NCBI RefSeq assembly: GCF_000003815.2
Contig: NC_049990.1
Location: 16,643,658-16,707,657, forward strand
Length of the DNA: 64,000 nucleotides
DNA from: Branchiostoma floridae
Taxonomy: Eukaryota > Chordata > Leptocardii > Amphioxiformes > Branchiostomatidae
Direction: 5' to 3'
The notes under the pieces were generated by a model. It was not told the DNA's origin. It ran no database searches and saw only the letters and a list, made by a program, of their open reading frames with translations. Each line of letters begins with the position of its first letter. Positions within the stretch are counted from its first letter, which is position 1. This document shows positions 1-12,400 of the stretch, one piece after another. The position numbers were made by a program, and so were the translations under genes.

Positions 1-40
1 TGATACTATCTTATGGCACCGTAGGATCTGCTTGGAGATT

Positions 41-252
41 ACTGTAAATGTATTTAAGTTCGCGGGGATTTAATTTCGCGGTAGCGGGAAAAAAGGACTT
101 TTCGCGGTGGATTTAAGTTCGCGGCAACACCATAGACTGCAATCTAATATCATAATAGAAAAGTGTTTGCGGTGGTTTTAAATTCGCGGCGAAGTCAGGT
201 CACCGCGAAAACCGCGAACATTATCCACTGCGAACATTTCTGCATTTACAGT
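41..252. mobile_element. TTCGCGG-rich TIR element, copy 1
   Basis: A short element bounded by ACTGTAAATG and CATTTACAGT, with many internal TTCGCGG/CCGCGAA motifs placed so that the two halves are roughly complementary. Related copies lie at 14229-14439 and, inverted, at 45643-45823. No coding capacity, so it is a non-autonomous (MITE-like) element. The superfamily cannot be told from these copies because no clear target duplication is visible. Confidence 0.75.
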
Positions 253-701
253 AATTGCTGACCTCCAGGAGATATGAGGCCAAACAACTTCTTGAATAAG
301 AGGATTTAAAGCAAGGATTTTATGGCCGAATGCCCTTCCTGACGCCAACTCTGTTTGTTACTGCCTCCAGAGCCTGGGTGTGATTCTTAGATCTTCTAGA
401 GTTTTCAGGCAGATTTATTTACTTCAACATTCCTGATTTATCCCCAGCACATTTCATATTGCAACAGTCTGTACGGTAAAGTGGAAGGGAGCAATGAAAG
501 TCCTGGAGGTCAGAGTAGAGAAAATTGAAAGGTTGTAAACTTAAGAACCTTTGGGATCTGTACACTCATTATCTAAGGTGATTTGGGGGTAATAAAAGAA
601 TTCTGTAGCATCTTTGTATTGAGTTTGCTGCAATGAATCACTGTAAATGTTCTTTGAGGTTTTAGATTGAAGTTCAAGTTTGTGGTTTTTGTGGTGACTG
701 C
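253..701. other. Intergenic, no feature seen
   Basis: AT-rich sequence with no open frame of note, no splice-bounded coding segment and no recognisable repeat. Confidence 0.6.
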
Positions 702-705
702 TTAA

Positions 706-1198
706 AGGGACATATTGTAGAAATTTGGCGCCAAAATTTCAAATGTTCTGAACTGTAAAATCTCCAGTCATATTGACATTTGTAACTTATTTCCAACTTA
801 TCTGCGTCATTTTATCACATTTCTAGCGCTTAGAATTAACAACGCCAAAGTAAGCCACAACCAAATTCATTTACTTCCGGGTAGCCTACCGGAAGTAAGC
901 CGGCAGTAGATTTCCGAGTCGACCGTTGCGGTCGCAGATCCTCGGAGCTTCGCGGGGACTTTCAACAAACTTCAGTAACAATTCGAGCGAACCACCGAAC
1001 GCGTTCTAAAGCGCACTTTGGTTCGTCGGAGAGTTGGTTAAAATGGCAGACAACTCAAGTGGCGGAGGGAAGTGCGCATATTTCGAGACGTTCTCGCGGC
1101 ACAACAAAGTCGTATCAATACGTTGTAAATATTGCTTTGCAGTGTAATAAGGTAGAAATGGCCGAAAACAGTAACTTTACATTTTACATTATGTCCCT
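706..1198. mobile_element. TTAA-flanked MITE (piggyBac-like)
   Basis: The termini AGGGACATA and TATGTCCCT are inverted repeats flanked on both sides by TTAA (702-705 and 1199-1202), the target duplication typical of piggyBac elements. The 493-bp interior has no transposase frame. It contains a near-palindrome around 870-898 with two opposed CCGGAAGT (ETS-type) cores. The family assignment rests on the TTAA duplication only. Confidence 0.7.
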
Positions 1199-1250
1199 TT
1201 AACTGCAAAGTCTATGCAGGTACTGCGAAAATTTTTGTTCTCTCTTATGT

Positions 1251-1302
1251 CCACCTACCCCCTTGACTAAGTACTTCATGTACAAGTCAAGGGGGTAGGT
1301 GG
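1251..1302. repeat. Perfect 18-bp stem hairpin
   Basis: An 18-bp arm at 1251-1268 is perfectly complementary to 1285-1302, with a 16-nt loop that can pair further through GTAC/GTAC. It may be a tiny palindromic element; no target duplication was identified. Confidence 0.7.
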
Positions 1303-1398
1303 TGACACGCCTCCAAACATTGTATGTTATTACCCTGTAGATCCCTTGCAGAGTGGCTAGTAGGTGGTTTTCAACTAGTTTGGGTTTCCATTACTGTG

Positions 1399-1814
1399 CA
1401 GTATGTGACTATTAGTGCCATCACTAACTTAAAACCACCGTAAGGCCACACCAATTTAATTTCTTGGTTCACGGATTTTTTCATAAAAAATATGGAGCGA
1501 GAGGGTGAAATAAAAATATAAATAGTAAAATGGTTGGGGTAAAGGTAACGGCTAATCCAAAACATAAAGAAAAAAAGTTTTCAGCTTGAAAAAAGTACAA
1601 AAACACTATTATTGTACAGTAACAGTACCTGTACCCACACTTTAAGGAGCTTATAAATTAAATATAAAGGCCAATTTGCTACACCAGAAAGTTGGTGAAT
1701 GGTTTCATTAATGGTGAAAATTTGCTGAGTGGTAATTTTTTTTTTTTTTTTTTTTTTCCAAAAAATAGACAGTATGTGACTATTAGTGCCATCACAAACT
1801 TAAAACCACCGTAA
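1399..1814. mobile_element. Truncated Harbinger-type MITE (family A copy 1) between 45-bp direct repeats
   Basis: From 1444 the sequence matches the family A elements at 6978-7427 and 40417-40764, starting GGCCACACC just after a TAA triplet. It breaks off in a poly-T tract near 1769, lacking the distal inverted repeat. A 45-bp host segment (1399-1443) recurs at 1770-1814 with one mismatch. The repeat ends exactly at the TAA target triplet on both sides, so the missing end appears to have been replaced by copied flanking DNA. Confidence 0.75.
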
Positions 1815-2232
1815 ATGCTCCATTTTCTCCCTACCACAAAATTAAGTTCCCCACAAACTTATTACATTTAACGTTCAACTCAATTGAAGTATCCTAAATT
1901 CATTAATCATTTATTTAATCTGGTTTGCCCCTATAACTTACCTGCATATAAGTGGTAACTTTGACTTAAAAGAACTTGTACCAGTAGTTATTTTAGAACT
2001 TCTAGTAGAAATTGAATTTGATAGTTACTTAAGCCTTTTATTTTTAGATGGAAAACTTAAGTTAACTGTACTGTACACCAAATACTACTTTCTCTAGCAG
2101 CAAAATGATTTTGGAAAGGGCATTTGACGTTTCAGCATCCCCTGTCTTCTGCCAGTGACATGATACAATCATGTATCTTACTACCTGAACGTTACCTTTA
2201 TTGAGGTATAGTTATTGTTAGAAGATAAATGG

Positions 2233-2245
2233 AGGTCATTGACCT
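2233..2245. promoter_or_regulatory. Possible nuclear-receptor IR1 site
   Basis: AGGTCA-T-TGACCT is a perfect inverted repeat of the nuclear-receptor half-site with 1-bp spacing (IR1, the EcR/FXR type). It lies 1.25 kb upstream of the first gene. One perfect match in 64 kb is not proof of function. Confidence 0.25.
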
Positions 2246-2639
2246 CAGAGGACTTTCCATGTCCCATAGTTATCAACTTATCATTGTTTTACGACATTTT
2301 TCATTACCCACTTAATGGGATAGGTGATTAACCAGAAATGATAGGACATTTTATTATGAAACATTATGACACAATGTGGGCAAATTTAAATGCGATTATG
2401 TCACACAACTGGGGAGTTGGCCTTTCGTGACCTATAGTGCCAGGATTTGCACTGCGTGTCCTCCAAACATTAATCACTGCCAACTTTGTCCTGAAAATGT
2501 CATAGGTTACTAAGAAACAGTGTACACCGTCCCAAACTATCTGCTATGTTTACAAATGTTCTGTTTTACTTCATGTTGAAAAGTCTTTTTGGACATGCAG
2601 CTAAAATTGTACTGTTTCCTACAAACATGATGTGTTATA

Positions 2640-2779
2640 CTCTCCAAGGAGAAGTTAGGCTCCGGCTGTCAAAACCTAACACAGCAAGATACAGTACAAA
2701 ATAGAAAGCCTGATAAAAAGAAAAAAGAAAAAAAAATGTTTTAAAAAACCCAGCCGGAGCCTAACCTCTGCTTGGAGAG
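2640..2779. mobile_element. TA-flanked MITE (Tc1/mariner-like)
   Basis: A 140-bp element with about 31-bp near-perfect terminal inverted repeats starting CTCTCCAAG, flanked by TA at 2638-2639 and 2780-2781. The core is A-rich. The TA duplication and small size fit a Tc1/mariner-derived MITE. Confidence 0.75.
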
Positions 2780-2946
2780 TAGGTATGTTATGCCTTGAGG
2801 TTTATTACCAAGAACACAATACAAACAAACAAACAGATAAAGTAATGTTACCTGTATCTCCTCTTTTACCATCATTTTATACTTCCTGTTCTTTTTTTTT
2901 TTTTACTTTGAAATAAATCTTCCATTTAGCAACAAATTCATTGAAA

Positions 2947-2992
2947 CCTGGAGCTCAACTGTGCTGATGCCAATTGAGCGACAGGGACATCC
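2947..2992 (-). mobile_element. Relic of tRNA-derived SINE head
   Basis: On the minus strand this matches the head of the SINE at 16030-16245, including a tRNA A-box-like GTCGCTCAATTGG. The rest of the element is not recognisable. Confidence 0.5.
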
Positions 2993-3059
2993 CTATTACC
3001 TTTTATTTTTCCAAAGCACTCTCAAAACGCACGATCATGCAACAGTCAACATTGAAACC

Positions 3060-3489
3060 ACAACATTGCCGTTCGCACGTGCGTTTGTGACGTCACAAAG
3101 CCGGAGGCGTTACCGTTGCCAGGAACTTTTCACGACGTAAACAATCGTCTCCATCCGCAGACAACAATGTAGTCCGTCCATCTTGTCTATACAAAATCAC
3201 GATCAGATGAAATAATCATCTTGATTTTTGCTTTTTGTAGCAAAAACTTATTATTCTATGCACTGTATTGATTTGTTTATATATGTATTTGTATACAAAG
3301 CTGACGAAAGGTTTCTAGAGGCCTTCCCGCGGAAGGATATATTGACTTTGTTGTTGCTACTCAGGTGGGATTTCAAACATGGCGGCGGCGGAAAACTTTC
3401 TCGTCTGCTACAAAACTTGGCGAGTAGGTTCTTGTTTTGCAGTTTTTACGCAGTCCTAGGCCCTCTCCGGGCGTTTAAAAATCGCCGAC
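3060..3489 (+). promoter_or_regulatory. Promoter/5'UTR region of the nine-exon gene
   Basis: A CpG-bearing stretch just before the predicted start codon at 3490. It holds a perfect cAMP-response element TGACGTCA (3088-3095), an imperfect X-box-like GTTGCCAGGAAC about 20 bp downstream, and a YY1-type AACATGGCGGC (3376-3386), a motif common at TATA-less start sites. No TATA box was seen. The transcription start was not determined. Confidence 0.5.
3379..3459 (+). other. Possible uORF or alternative first coding exon
   Basis: An ATG inside the YY1-like motif opens a 26-codon frame (MAAAENFLVCYKTWR and on) that ends at TAG 3457-3459. It also contains a good donor, CGA|GTAGGT, after residue 15. 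It could be an upstream ORF of the nine-exon gene or a separate first exon. Nothing downstream was tied to it. Confidence 0.3.
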
Positions 3490-6400
3490 ATGGTGGACAG
3501 TCGGCCGGAGTCCCGTAGGAGCGGGACTGACCGCTCGGTGACGCCTAACGGGACTGAGAACACGGCGAAGAGTGCGAGCCGGGGCCGGCGATTCCTGGAC
3601 CTGAGTTTCACCGAGAGCAACAGAGAAAGGGACGGGGGTAAGGTTCTAGCTAACGGACGGAGACCTCACGGGGGCGTCAGAGGTAAGAAAATTACGTCAA
3701 TCACGTCACTCCCAAGCTACACTTACGACAGGTCTTAAAATAAGACAAAATGTCCGTCGTACGACACCACCGCGAGCCGATTTACACACAGCAATGAAAC
3801 TTTCGTACGACCTCGCAGAAACATGTTGACGCACGAACAGCAAGTCATTTTCCTCTTGCACGTGTAAATCGGGCCTAAAATTGCTACGGGAAAATACATT
3901 GCATTGTTTGTATCAATTTGTGAAAACATGGTACATTGTTGACATTGTCTGGTGAAGTAAACTTGTATTTAGAATAAGAAAAGAAAATATTTTGCCCAAC
4001 GAAACGCGTCTTTATAATAATTATTGTAACTTCCTTATGTTGTACCTGGCGAAAGATTTGGCGTTTGCTTGGTGTATGACAGCCTTCCTTTAAGCACTTA
4101 TGATAAATATGTACAAACACCTTCAAGTTGCTAAATGACATTTAAATTTTTATGTAAAACCTTGTTATGAAAACTTCAGTTTAGCTAGTTGAGGTAAAAA
4201 CGTTGAGAATGTATTGATCTAGAATATCTCTAAATAATACATTCAAGTTATCATACTCTAGTAGTATTTGGTTTTATGAGTACTGCAACTTCAAGCCAAA
4301 CTTTTTGTCTGTAGACCTTTTTCTAAAAGCTGTCTTCACTAATATTTTGAAGCAAAAACATTGTAATTTATTGTTCTAGAATGTCTCTTAACAATGCCTT
4401 TATGTTACCATTCTCAAGTTAGTTTCAGATCGTTTAATTCCAGATATTGCAACTTCAAGTCAAACTCGAAAACGTCCCCTTAGAATTTACAACACCTATT
4501 GTACCAGGTAAATGTTTGCCTTGTAATTACGATGGTTGTTTGCCGAGCAAATACTTCACGGTTGTCTAGCTCTGTGGTTACTGGATCAGTTTAACTTGTT
4601 TACCACCGAGGGAGCACGCACAATAGTTGTTACTAGGACAGGCTTAATTAGCACTAACCCCTTGGGGATAACGTAATTATGTTGTTTCTTTCAAAGGCAT
4701 AATGCCCACTGTTTGCTGATTAACAAGAGAAAGAGTAGGATTTAAGTTGTTAAGATTTGTCAATGGACTGGATTTAAAATGCTTAAAAACTATAAGGATG
4801 AAAATTCCTAAGTCTGTGTTTGTAAATAGAATCTTGGGTGAAAAATGAAATATGTTACAGGAAACATGCCAGAAACACATACAAAAAAAAAACATATAGA
4901 TTTTGGTACTTTATTTTCATAAGTAATGTGAGGTATATTTCATAACGTTAAAATGCTTTCAAACGCTTGAAACATCTTTTCTCAGAAATGACCAGTTGAT
5001 GTCATTGTTATACCACTTGTAATTGTCCAGAACTTTATGGTGTTTAATGTGTTATTCTCTCTATATCTGTATACAAGGCCTGTGACACAGGCCTTTTTAA
5101 TATATGATATAAATGTTGTGTTTTTTGTTTCTAGACTGACCCTAGCTTTTTTTTGGTCAACCCCTTGCAAAGAACATATAATTTAGGTACCTTGATGTAG
5201 TTAAGTTTAGCATTGTTTAAGTGTATTTGCCCAATCACTAACTTCCACCAAATAGAATAAAGGTAAAAGAACCCCTACGTTTTTTTTTCCAGAACCATTT
5301 TTTTCCTTAGGTCTTGGTTAGGTACCTGTCCAATGTACTGTAGTGTACATATTTATACACACACAGTACTTCACCCCTTAAGTTTGTTTGGAAAACATTG
5401 CCTGAATGGGTCAGTCCCCAGTCCTTCATACCTCTTAGCAACCCAACCAATTACCGAACCTAATTATATGTGCAAAGGGTTCCAGCGTCTGAATCTGAAT
5501 GGAAGTGCCACCTTTTCAAACAGTCAAGTAATGACATTTGGAAAAGCACCTGCTATGCATGGGTGTTGAAAAAATATATCATCCTTTAAGCTTAAGTTGT
5601 CATAATATGTTCAGGAATTATATTTTGCAGTTAAGCTTGTTGGTTTACACTTTAAATCCTATAAGGATTAAACAAGGCAAGGATTGTATTATGTGCAGCT
5701 TATGATAGCTTAACCCAGTCCATATTAAAGACCTTCAATCCAAAGAATTGAGAATTAAAAATATTTTAAACTGACTTGAAAGAGTTTTGTTGCCATTACC
5801 AACAAAATGGTTTACACATTAGCAATGCTATTTCTTTTTCTTTGCACATTTAGTGTTATACTTATACATGTCTATATATAGACAGGAGATGTAAAAATTT
5901 GGTACTAAGTAAAAATTCTATGAAAACAAACATTATTTGGCCCATTACATTTCTACTTAATGGGGATAAACAGAGTCTGGAGCAGTCTTTGAGGGGACTG
6001 TTTACACAAATCACAGCGTCAACAAGTCCCGGCGACCTATCGACCCCCGTCTATTTGACTTGGTCCGGTCCTGTGTACACAGAGTAATTCTGTGCACCTG
6101 TCGTATATACTGCGCCAAGTCTTTCACCTGTTCAGTTCAGGTCATTTCGAGATACAGTTTTATGGTACCGTAATTGACTTAGAGTCGAGGACTGTTTCTT
6201 TGAGTCCGCGTTCGGCTATGTTTGTGCGAATCCAGGCAACTTTTGTGTGCGGAAACGCTCCGTTGCACGTATTTCGGCGAGTAACGCTCACCTGTTATGA
6301 GCCAATACGGGAGGCGGTTACGGATACTTGGCCGCATGAAAGATACTTGAACCTGAACTCCACCTAGTGTGTGGTCTAGTATTTCCCTGTCCAGTGGAGG

Positions 6401-9400
6401 AAAAGTTTTTAGACCAGATTTTGCAGTTGCGTAATTTCGAACAAAAGAGGCGGTGTAGTTTGGACGTGTTTGATTACTGTATGACGATACTTGATGCAGT
6501 GGTATGTAACTTGACTAGAGTTGTAGTTTGTCCCTACTAGTTTGACTGTATTCTTTAGAATAGAGGTCGCAGAGCCTTAATTTTATCAACATTCCAAGAA
6601 GTATTCGAGGAGATCCCTTGAGTACATTAAACTTTTAAAGAAGAAGGGCTAACAACCCCTCTGTGTGAAAACACACCCTACAACATACAGAAACAGCAAG
6701 GACACCTTGTAGATGCCTCCTTTTCCCTCCCACCTCAGAAATGTCCCCGTTGACAATTTGCAGTTATTTGTCTTCTGGGTACAGTGTCTTTAAAATCATG
6801 GACATGTAGTGAAATGTTGTCTTCTCGTTATCAGTGATTGTGGACTGTAGTACCTTCTCAGACATCCTGCAGTGTTGAGCCATCTCGACTTGAGTTTCGA
6901 GTCTTCTGTGTAAATTGAAGAATAAAAGAACTTTCTTTAATATCGTGCAGCACATGGTTTATATTTTCTTGTACTAAGGCCACACCAATTTAATTTCTTG
7001 GTTCACGGATTTTTTCATAGAAAATATGGAGCGAGAGGGGGAAATAAAAATGAAAATAAAAATTGTAAAATGGTTGGGGTAAAGGTAAGGGCCCATCCAA
7101 AACATAAAGAATAAAAAGTTTTCAGCTTGAAAAAGGTACAAAAACACTATTACTGTACAGTAACAGCACCTGTTCATTGAAAATTACATTAAAGTAGTGT
7201 CAGTTTTTATGTTTGTCCCATTTTCATGAATGAAAAATATAACTGCAATAATAATACCCACATTTTAAGGAGCTTATAATATAAAGGCCAATTTGCTACA
7301 CCAGAAAGTTGGTGAATAGTTTCATTATTGGTGAAAATTTGCTGAGTGGTAATTTTTACTTTTATTTTTTTTTTCAAAAAATTGGAGCGAGCGAATCCGT
7401 GAACCAAGAAATGAAATTGGTGTGGCCTAAGTTCTAGACATCCTGTTGAGAAATCTTTACTTACTTTTCCTTGCCGTCTTCTGTGTAAATTGTCAGATTT
7501 TTCATTTAGCATAAAATCTTTTATGTCAGAACTTTCCTTAAAATCGTTTAGTAAATGTTGTCCTTTGGCTATCAGTTGTACGTTAACGGCAACCATCCTT
7601 TTGAGCGATCTCTACTTACTTTTCCTTGCCGTCTTCTGTGTTAATCGTCAAAACTTTCTTTAAATTTGTGCAAATACTAAATGTTGTCTTTTCGGTTCTA
7701 CGTTCCCAGACATCCCGTCGAGCGATCTCTACTTACTTTTCCTAATGCTGTCCTCTGCATTTAATTGTCTGAACTTTCTTTGAAATCGTGCTAGTAGAAA
7801 ATGTTGCCATTTCTGTTGTATGTTCCCAGACATCCTTTTGAGCGATCTGTTCTTACTTTTCCTTGCTGTCCTCTGCAAAAATTGTCTGAACTTTCTTCGA
7901 AATCATGTAGTAAATGTTGCCGTTTTTGTTGCATGTTCCCAGACATCCTGTTGAGCGATCTCTACTTACTTTTCCTTGCTGTCCTCTGCAAAAATTGTCT
8001 GAACTTTCTTTAAAATCGTGTAGTAAATGTTGCCGTTTTTGTTGCATGTTCCCAGACATCCTGTTGAGCGATCTCTACTTACTTTTCCTTGCTGTCCTCT
8101 GCAAAAATTGTCTGAACTTTCTTTGAAATCATGTAGTAAATGTTGTCTTTTCTGTAACAGTTCCCAGTACATTCCCAGACATCCTGTTGAGCGATCTCTA
8201 CTTACTTTTCCCGGCGGCTCTCTCCTGCGTATTGTCTGTTAATTGATAACAGGTGGGGTGGCCCCCTCCCTGCCCTGTTAATTGATTACCTGATGTCTAG
8301 TCTAATGTGTTGTGTTTTGATGCGTTCCCCGCGGACCCCATCATGCCATCCTCGCCATTCCTCCTCGCCTCTCGCATTGATCAGCCGGCCTCCGCTGCGC
8401 AGTCTACATTAGCGCGCCTTCACGCGGCGATGTATCATCCGACACAACCGCTGTCGGAGTCGAGAGACACGCTCAGACAGGGTATTATCCAGCCCCGAAC
8501 AGAAAACCAACCCACTTCTCTAGAGAAGGGATAGCTCGTTTGTGTAGAAAAACTGTTCAACAGTGTACACCCTTAGCAACTCTTTAGAATGATACAGTTG
8601 TATAGCAAGTTGGAAATGGAATGATTCAGAAATGAAAATGTAAAAGCAAACTGATAGAAATATAACTGTGCAAACTGTGGAAGGATTATACAATAGTACA
8701 CCCTTAGCAACTCTATAGAATGATACAATTGTACAGCAAGTTGGAAATGGAATGAAATGAAAATGTAAAAGCAAACTGATAGAAATTTAACTGTGCAAAC
8801 TGTGGAAGGATTATACACAACAGAATTTTGTTCCATCTCATTCTATTCCGTTCCATTTCACACTTTCTGTACACTGTTTAGACTCTGTACTGATTGAATG
8901 TTAAATTTGTCATTGCACAAGAATAATTCAAATTTTTTTTAAAAGTCACTTATTTTTTGTTACAAGTTATTATAGTGAGTGAGTCATAATTGACTAAAAG
9001 AAACAAACTGTTAGTTATGATTTATTATTTTCATTATCTAACCATGGATAGTGNNNNNNNNNNNNNNNNNNNNNNNNNNNNNNNNNNNNNNNNNNNNNNN
9101 NNNNNNNNNNNNNNNNNNNNNNNNNNNNNNNNNNNNNNNNNNNNNNNNNNNNNTACCGCGTCAGTTAATTGGTCTTGATATAAACCAATTATGATACCAT
9201 AATTGGTAATATCTCACATTACCATATAATATTGCCATCATATTTAGTACAATTAATTTGTGGTTAATGCAAAGTTTGATCCAGAACTGTTCACCATTTT
9301 CATTTTTCCAGAGAAAAATTTTCTTGCCATTTTAATTATAAATTTGAACATCAGTTCTCTTTTTTTCTGTTTGTTGGAAAATTTACCATCAGTGTTACAC

Positions 9401-12400
9401 TGAGAATATAATGTACAATCCCCAGTAAGAAAGTTTGGCCTCATATACCCCACCTCCTGTAGTGTAATGTCCCATCCCCACATCGGAGTACTTGTTGTCA
9501 AGGCGGGTATAAAAACTATAAAGCTTCTGTCAGGAATGTTTTTAGCGTGATGGATAGCGCCGTGCTACGGGAGTCCCCGGCCTTTCCACGCGGTTTGCTG
9601 GCTGGCACCGTGTGCCGACGTAAAGCTGAGTGGGGCATGATGGATGCTCGCGGAAAATCGTGGCAGGCTGAGACGAAGGTTTGCGAGGAAGGGAGGGGGT
9701 CGGTATGAGGGCGATCTGTTCATAGGCTTATGTGGCTTTGGAGGGCAGGAATCAAAACAGAACTAAACTTGTAAGAGATCAACCAGTGAGGAAAGGGACT
9801 TATATCTATGACAGCGTTGTTGTGTGAAGACTTTCTTGCAGTAAAAACAGCAAAAAGACATGCCCCATGAAAGTATTACCACATACAAACGTACATTGTA
9901 TTCTCAAATATTGACTATGAAAATCACTTTTTTTTTCCAAACTCAATTAATGTCTTGGATTCAAATGAAAGGACTCCAACCTGTAAGACTCAAAATGTCT
10001 TGATTGAGCTTTTGCCATTGGTATATGTGTGTATACATGTAGTTTAGACCACATACAATGCACATGTACGTGCGTTTGTTTCTGGAGACTAAGTTGTTAT
10101 GGCTTCTCCACCGATCTTAAACACATTTTGAAGTGGATAAATTTTTAATCAGTTTTATGGTCTTTTCCCTGTGTTATTTTGCATCTTTTTATCTAATAAT
10201 CGAATAAAGGACTTCAGTACAAATATCACTTCCTTCAATGTGTAAAAAATCTTGTGTTCTTTGCTGGCATTGTCTCTGCAAACATTTTAATTGCCTTAAC
10301 CGCAAGTTACGAATTGTTCAAAGTAGAGGAAATGTTGTATACAACTTACAAGTTACAGACTTATTAATTGTATATACTAAGTTTCTCATCCTTTCTAGAG
10401 CTAACAGTTAAACTACTCTGGGTACATGTATCTACTACAACTGTAACACATTTCTCAATGTCTCGTCCTACTTGCCTGTCAAACATAGATCTGTACTGTA
10501 ACCGCTTAGCCAGATCAACCAATTCATTAATTTAGCATTATTCCCACCAACCCCATAGGGAGCCCGACCTAATGTGCTGGCGAAACCCCCGGGAGTACCC
10601 TCTCTGCACTTTTAATTTGGCAGACACAATAGGACAAACAGATGGGCAATAGGTTTCATCAAGAAATTAAGTTTCAATTTGTGTGGATTCTGTGGTGTGA
10701 TCAGTCAGCATCGGATGTGATGAAGCCTTGTGCGTCAAACGGTAAAGCTAGGAGTGAATTTGTGCCTTACAGATTCAGTGGTGTCAAATGCAGGTAAAGC
10801 TGGGAGTAAATTTGTGCCTTACAGATACAGTTGTGATGACAGATGTGTCAAAAATACTAGTAATACAGATATTTTTTTCAATGATATTTGAAATGTGGAT
10901 TATGTAGAACTTGGTCTTGACTTTTTGTTGGCAGCTGTTGATGTAAGAAGACTGAAGTGATGTAGGTTAAAGCCCCCTAGTATCATTCTCTGGAACTGCA
11001 GGGACATATTCAAAAATTTTTTCAAGGATAACTTATAAATCAAAGGAAGGACAATTTTCCATAATAATATTCAGTATACAAATTTTCACAGACAGACAAT
11101 ATGACGTTCACTAGATTTGCTTAATTGTAATGTAATTTCTAGTTTTAATTGTGATTTTTACAAATTATAGTAGTTTTACTTTTCTCAACTTATTTTGTAA
11201 CATTTGCCCATTATAACATTTGTTTCCCAGAAAGTGATGTTGCTGTAGTAAGTTGAAGACGTCAGTTACTTGACATTCATTGCCACACACAAGTCGCACC
11301 CCAACTTGTCTGCACATTTCATAATTGGAAAGTTATGATAATGCGCGTTTGGGATTAATATCCTCAGGAAATTGGAGTTCAATTCACCCGACCTGCGGGA
11401 CTGATTAATCAAGCATTGAGCGCTTTGTGGGACCCCAGATTTCCTCATTAATGTCTAAATGGGAATTTCTATGATTGATACCGTATGAGTGTGACAGACC
11501 CGTGTGTATGAACATATTTACCCTGGTAATTGTGTCCTTAATCATTTGTATTATTACATATTATGTGTAATGATTTTAGTCCAATCATGCCTAGAGCTGT
11601 TAATGCTTAATGTTTAGAGGAAAGTTTCAAAGTATAGTTTCAAACCCTAAGTGTGTTGGACATTATGTGAACTGGGGGCCCAAATTAAACTGTCCATCCC
11701 TGCCCTCTGCCACATGGCCGTAGCATTGTTCTGAACGCAATATATCAAAACTGGAATTTCTGCTGCAGTACCGTAACAAGCCATCAGGTGGCCAACAATG
11801 TATAATCATTTCGAGACCTACGCACATACCACATATGAAAACGATAAGTTTAGACATTTTTGTGTTATCGTGTTCACAAACAAACAAAAGCACAATACAC
11901 ACACAAGCACATATACAACCAAAAACATTACCCTCTTTGCATTGACTATATAAAGAAATACTATTAAAATGATGCCAGCACCAATCTCATACAATGCTAA
12001 AAATTAAAGAGAATTTCTTTACGCTGTGACAAAAAATTAAACTTTGAGGATGTGCTTAATATAATATACATTTTGTAACTACAGACCAATCAATCTAGTC
12101 CATATGACTATCATAATTCTCAGTGTCACCACTATGATTTGCAGTAATTTGCACCTAATGTACGTCAGGGATTCATCTAATTTAAGTGGGAAGATTTAAT
12201 GGTTGCACTGTGTCGCAAGGATGGGCATCAATTATGGTTGCCATGGCAACAAGGTACGAGGGTACAAACAAAGGAAATGTGCAATTTAAAGAAAAAGAAT
12301 TACTGTCTTCTTGAGTAGTGAAAATTTACTGGAAAACTACGAACTGTCAGTTTAGATCAGGGCAAAAAACATTTTCATCAGTTTCAACATTTTTTTTTAC

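Noticed and set aside
7430-8230. CRISPR-like spaced repeats
   Set aside because: The 113-bp units are repeated end to end with no unique spacers, and the genome is eukaryotic.
7801-8242. Set of similar 70-codon frames on both strands
   Set aside because: Products of the 113-bp tandem repeat; equally open on both strands.
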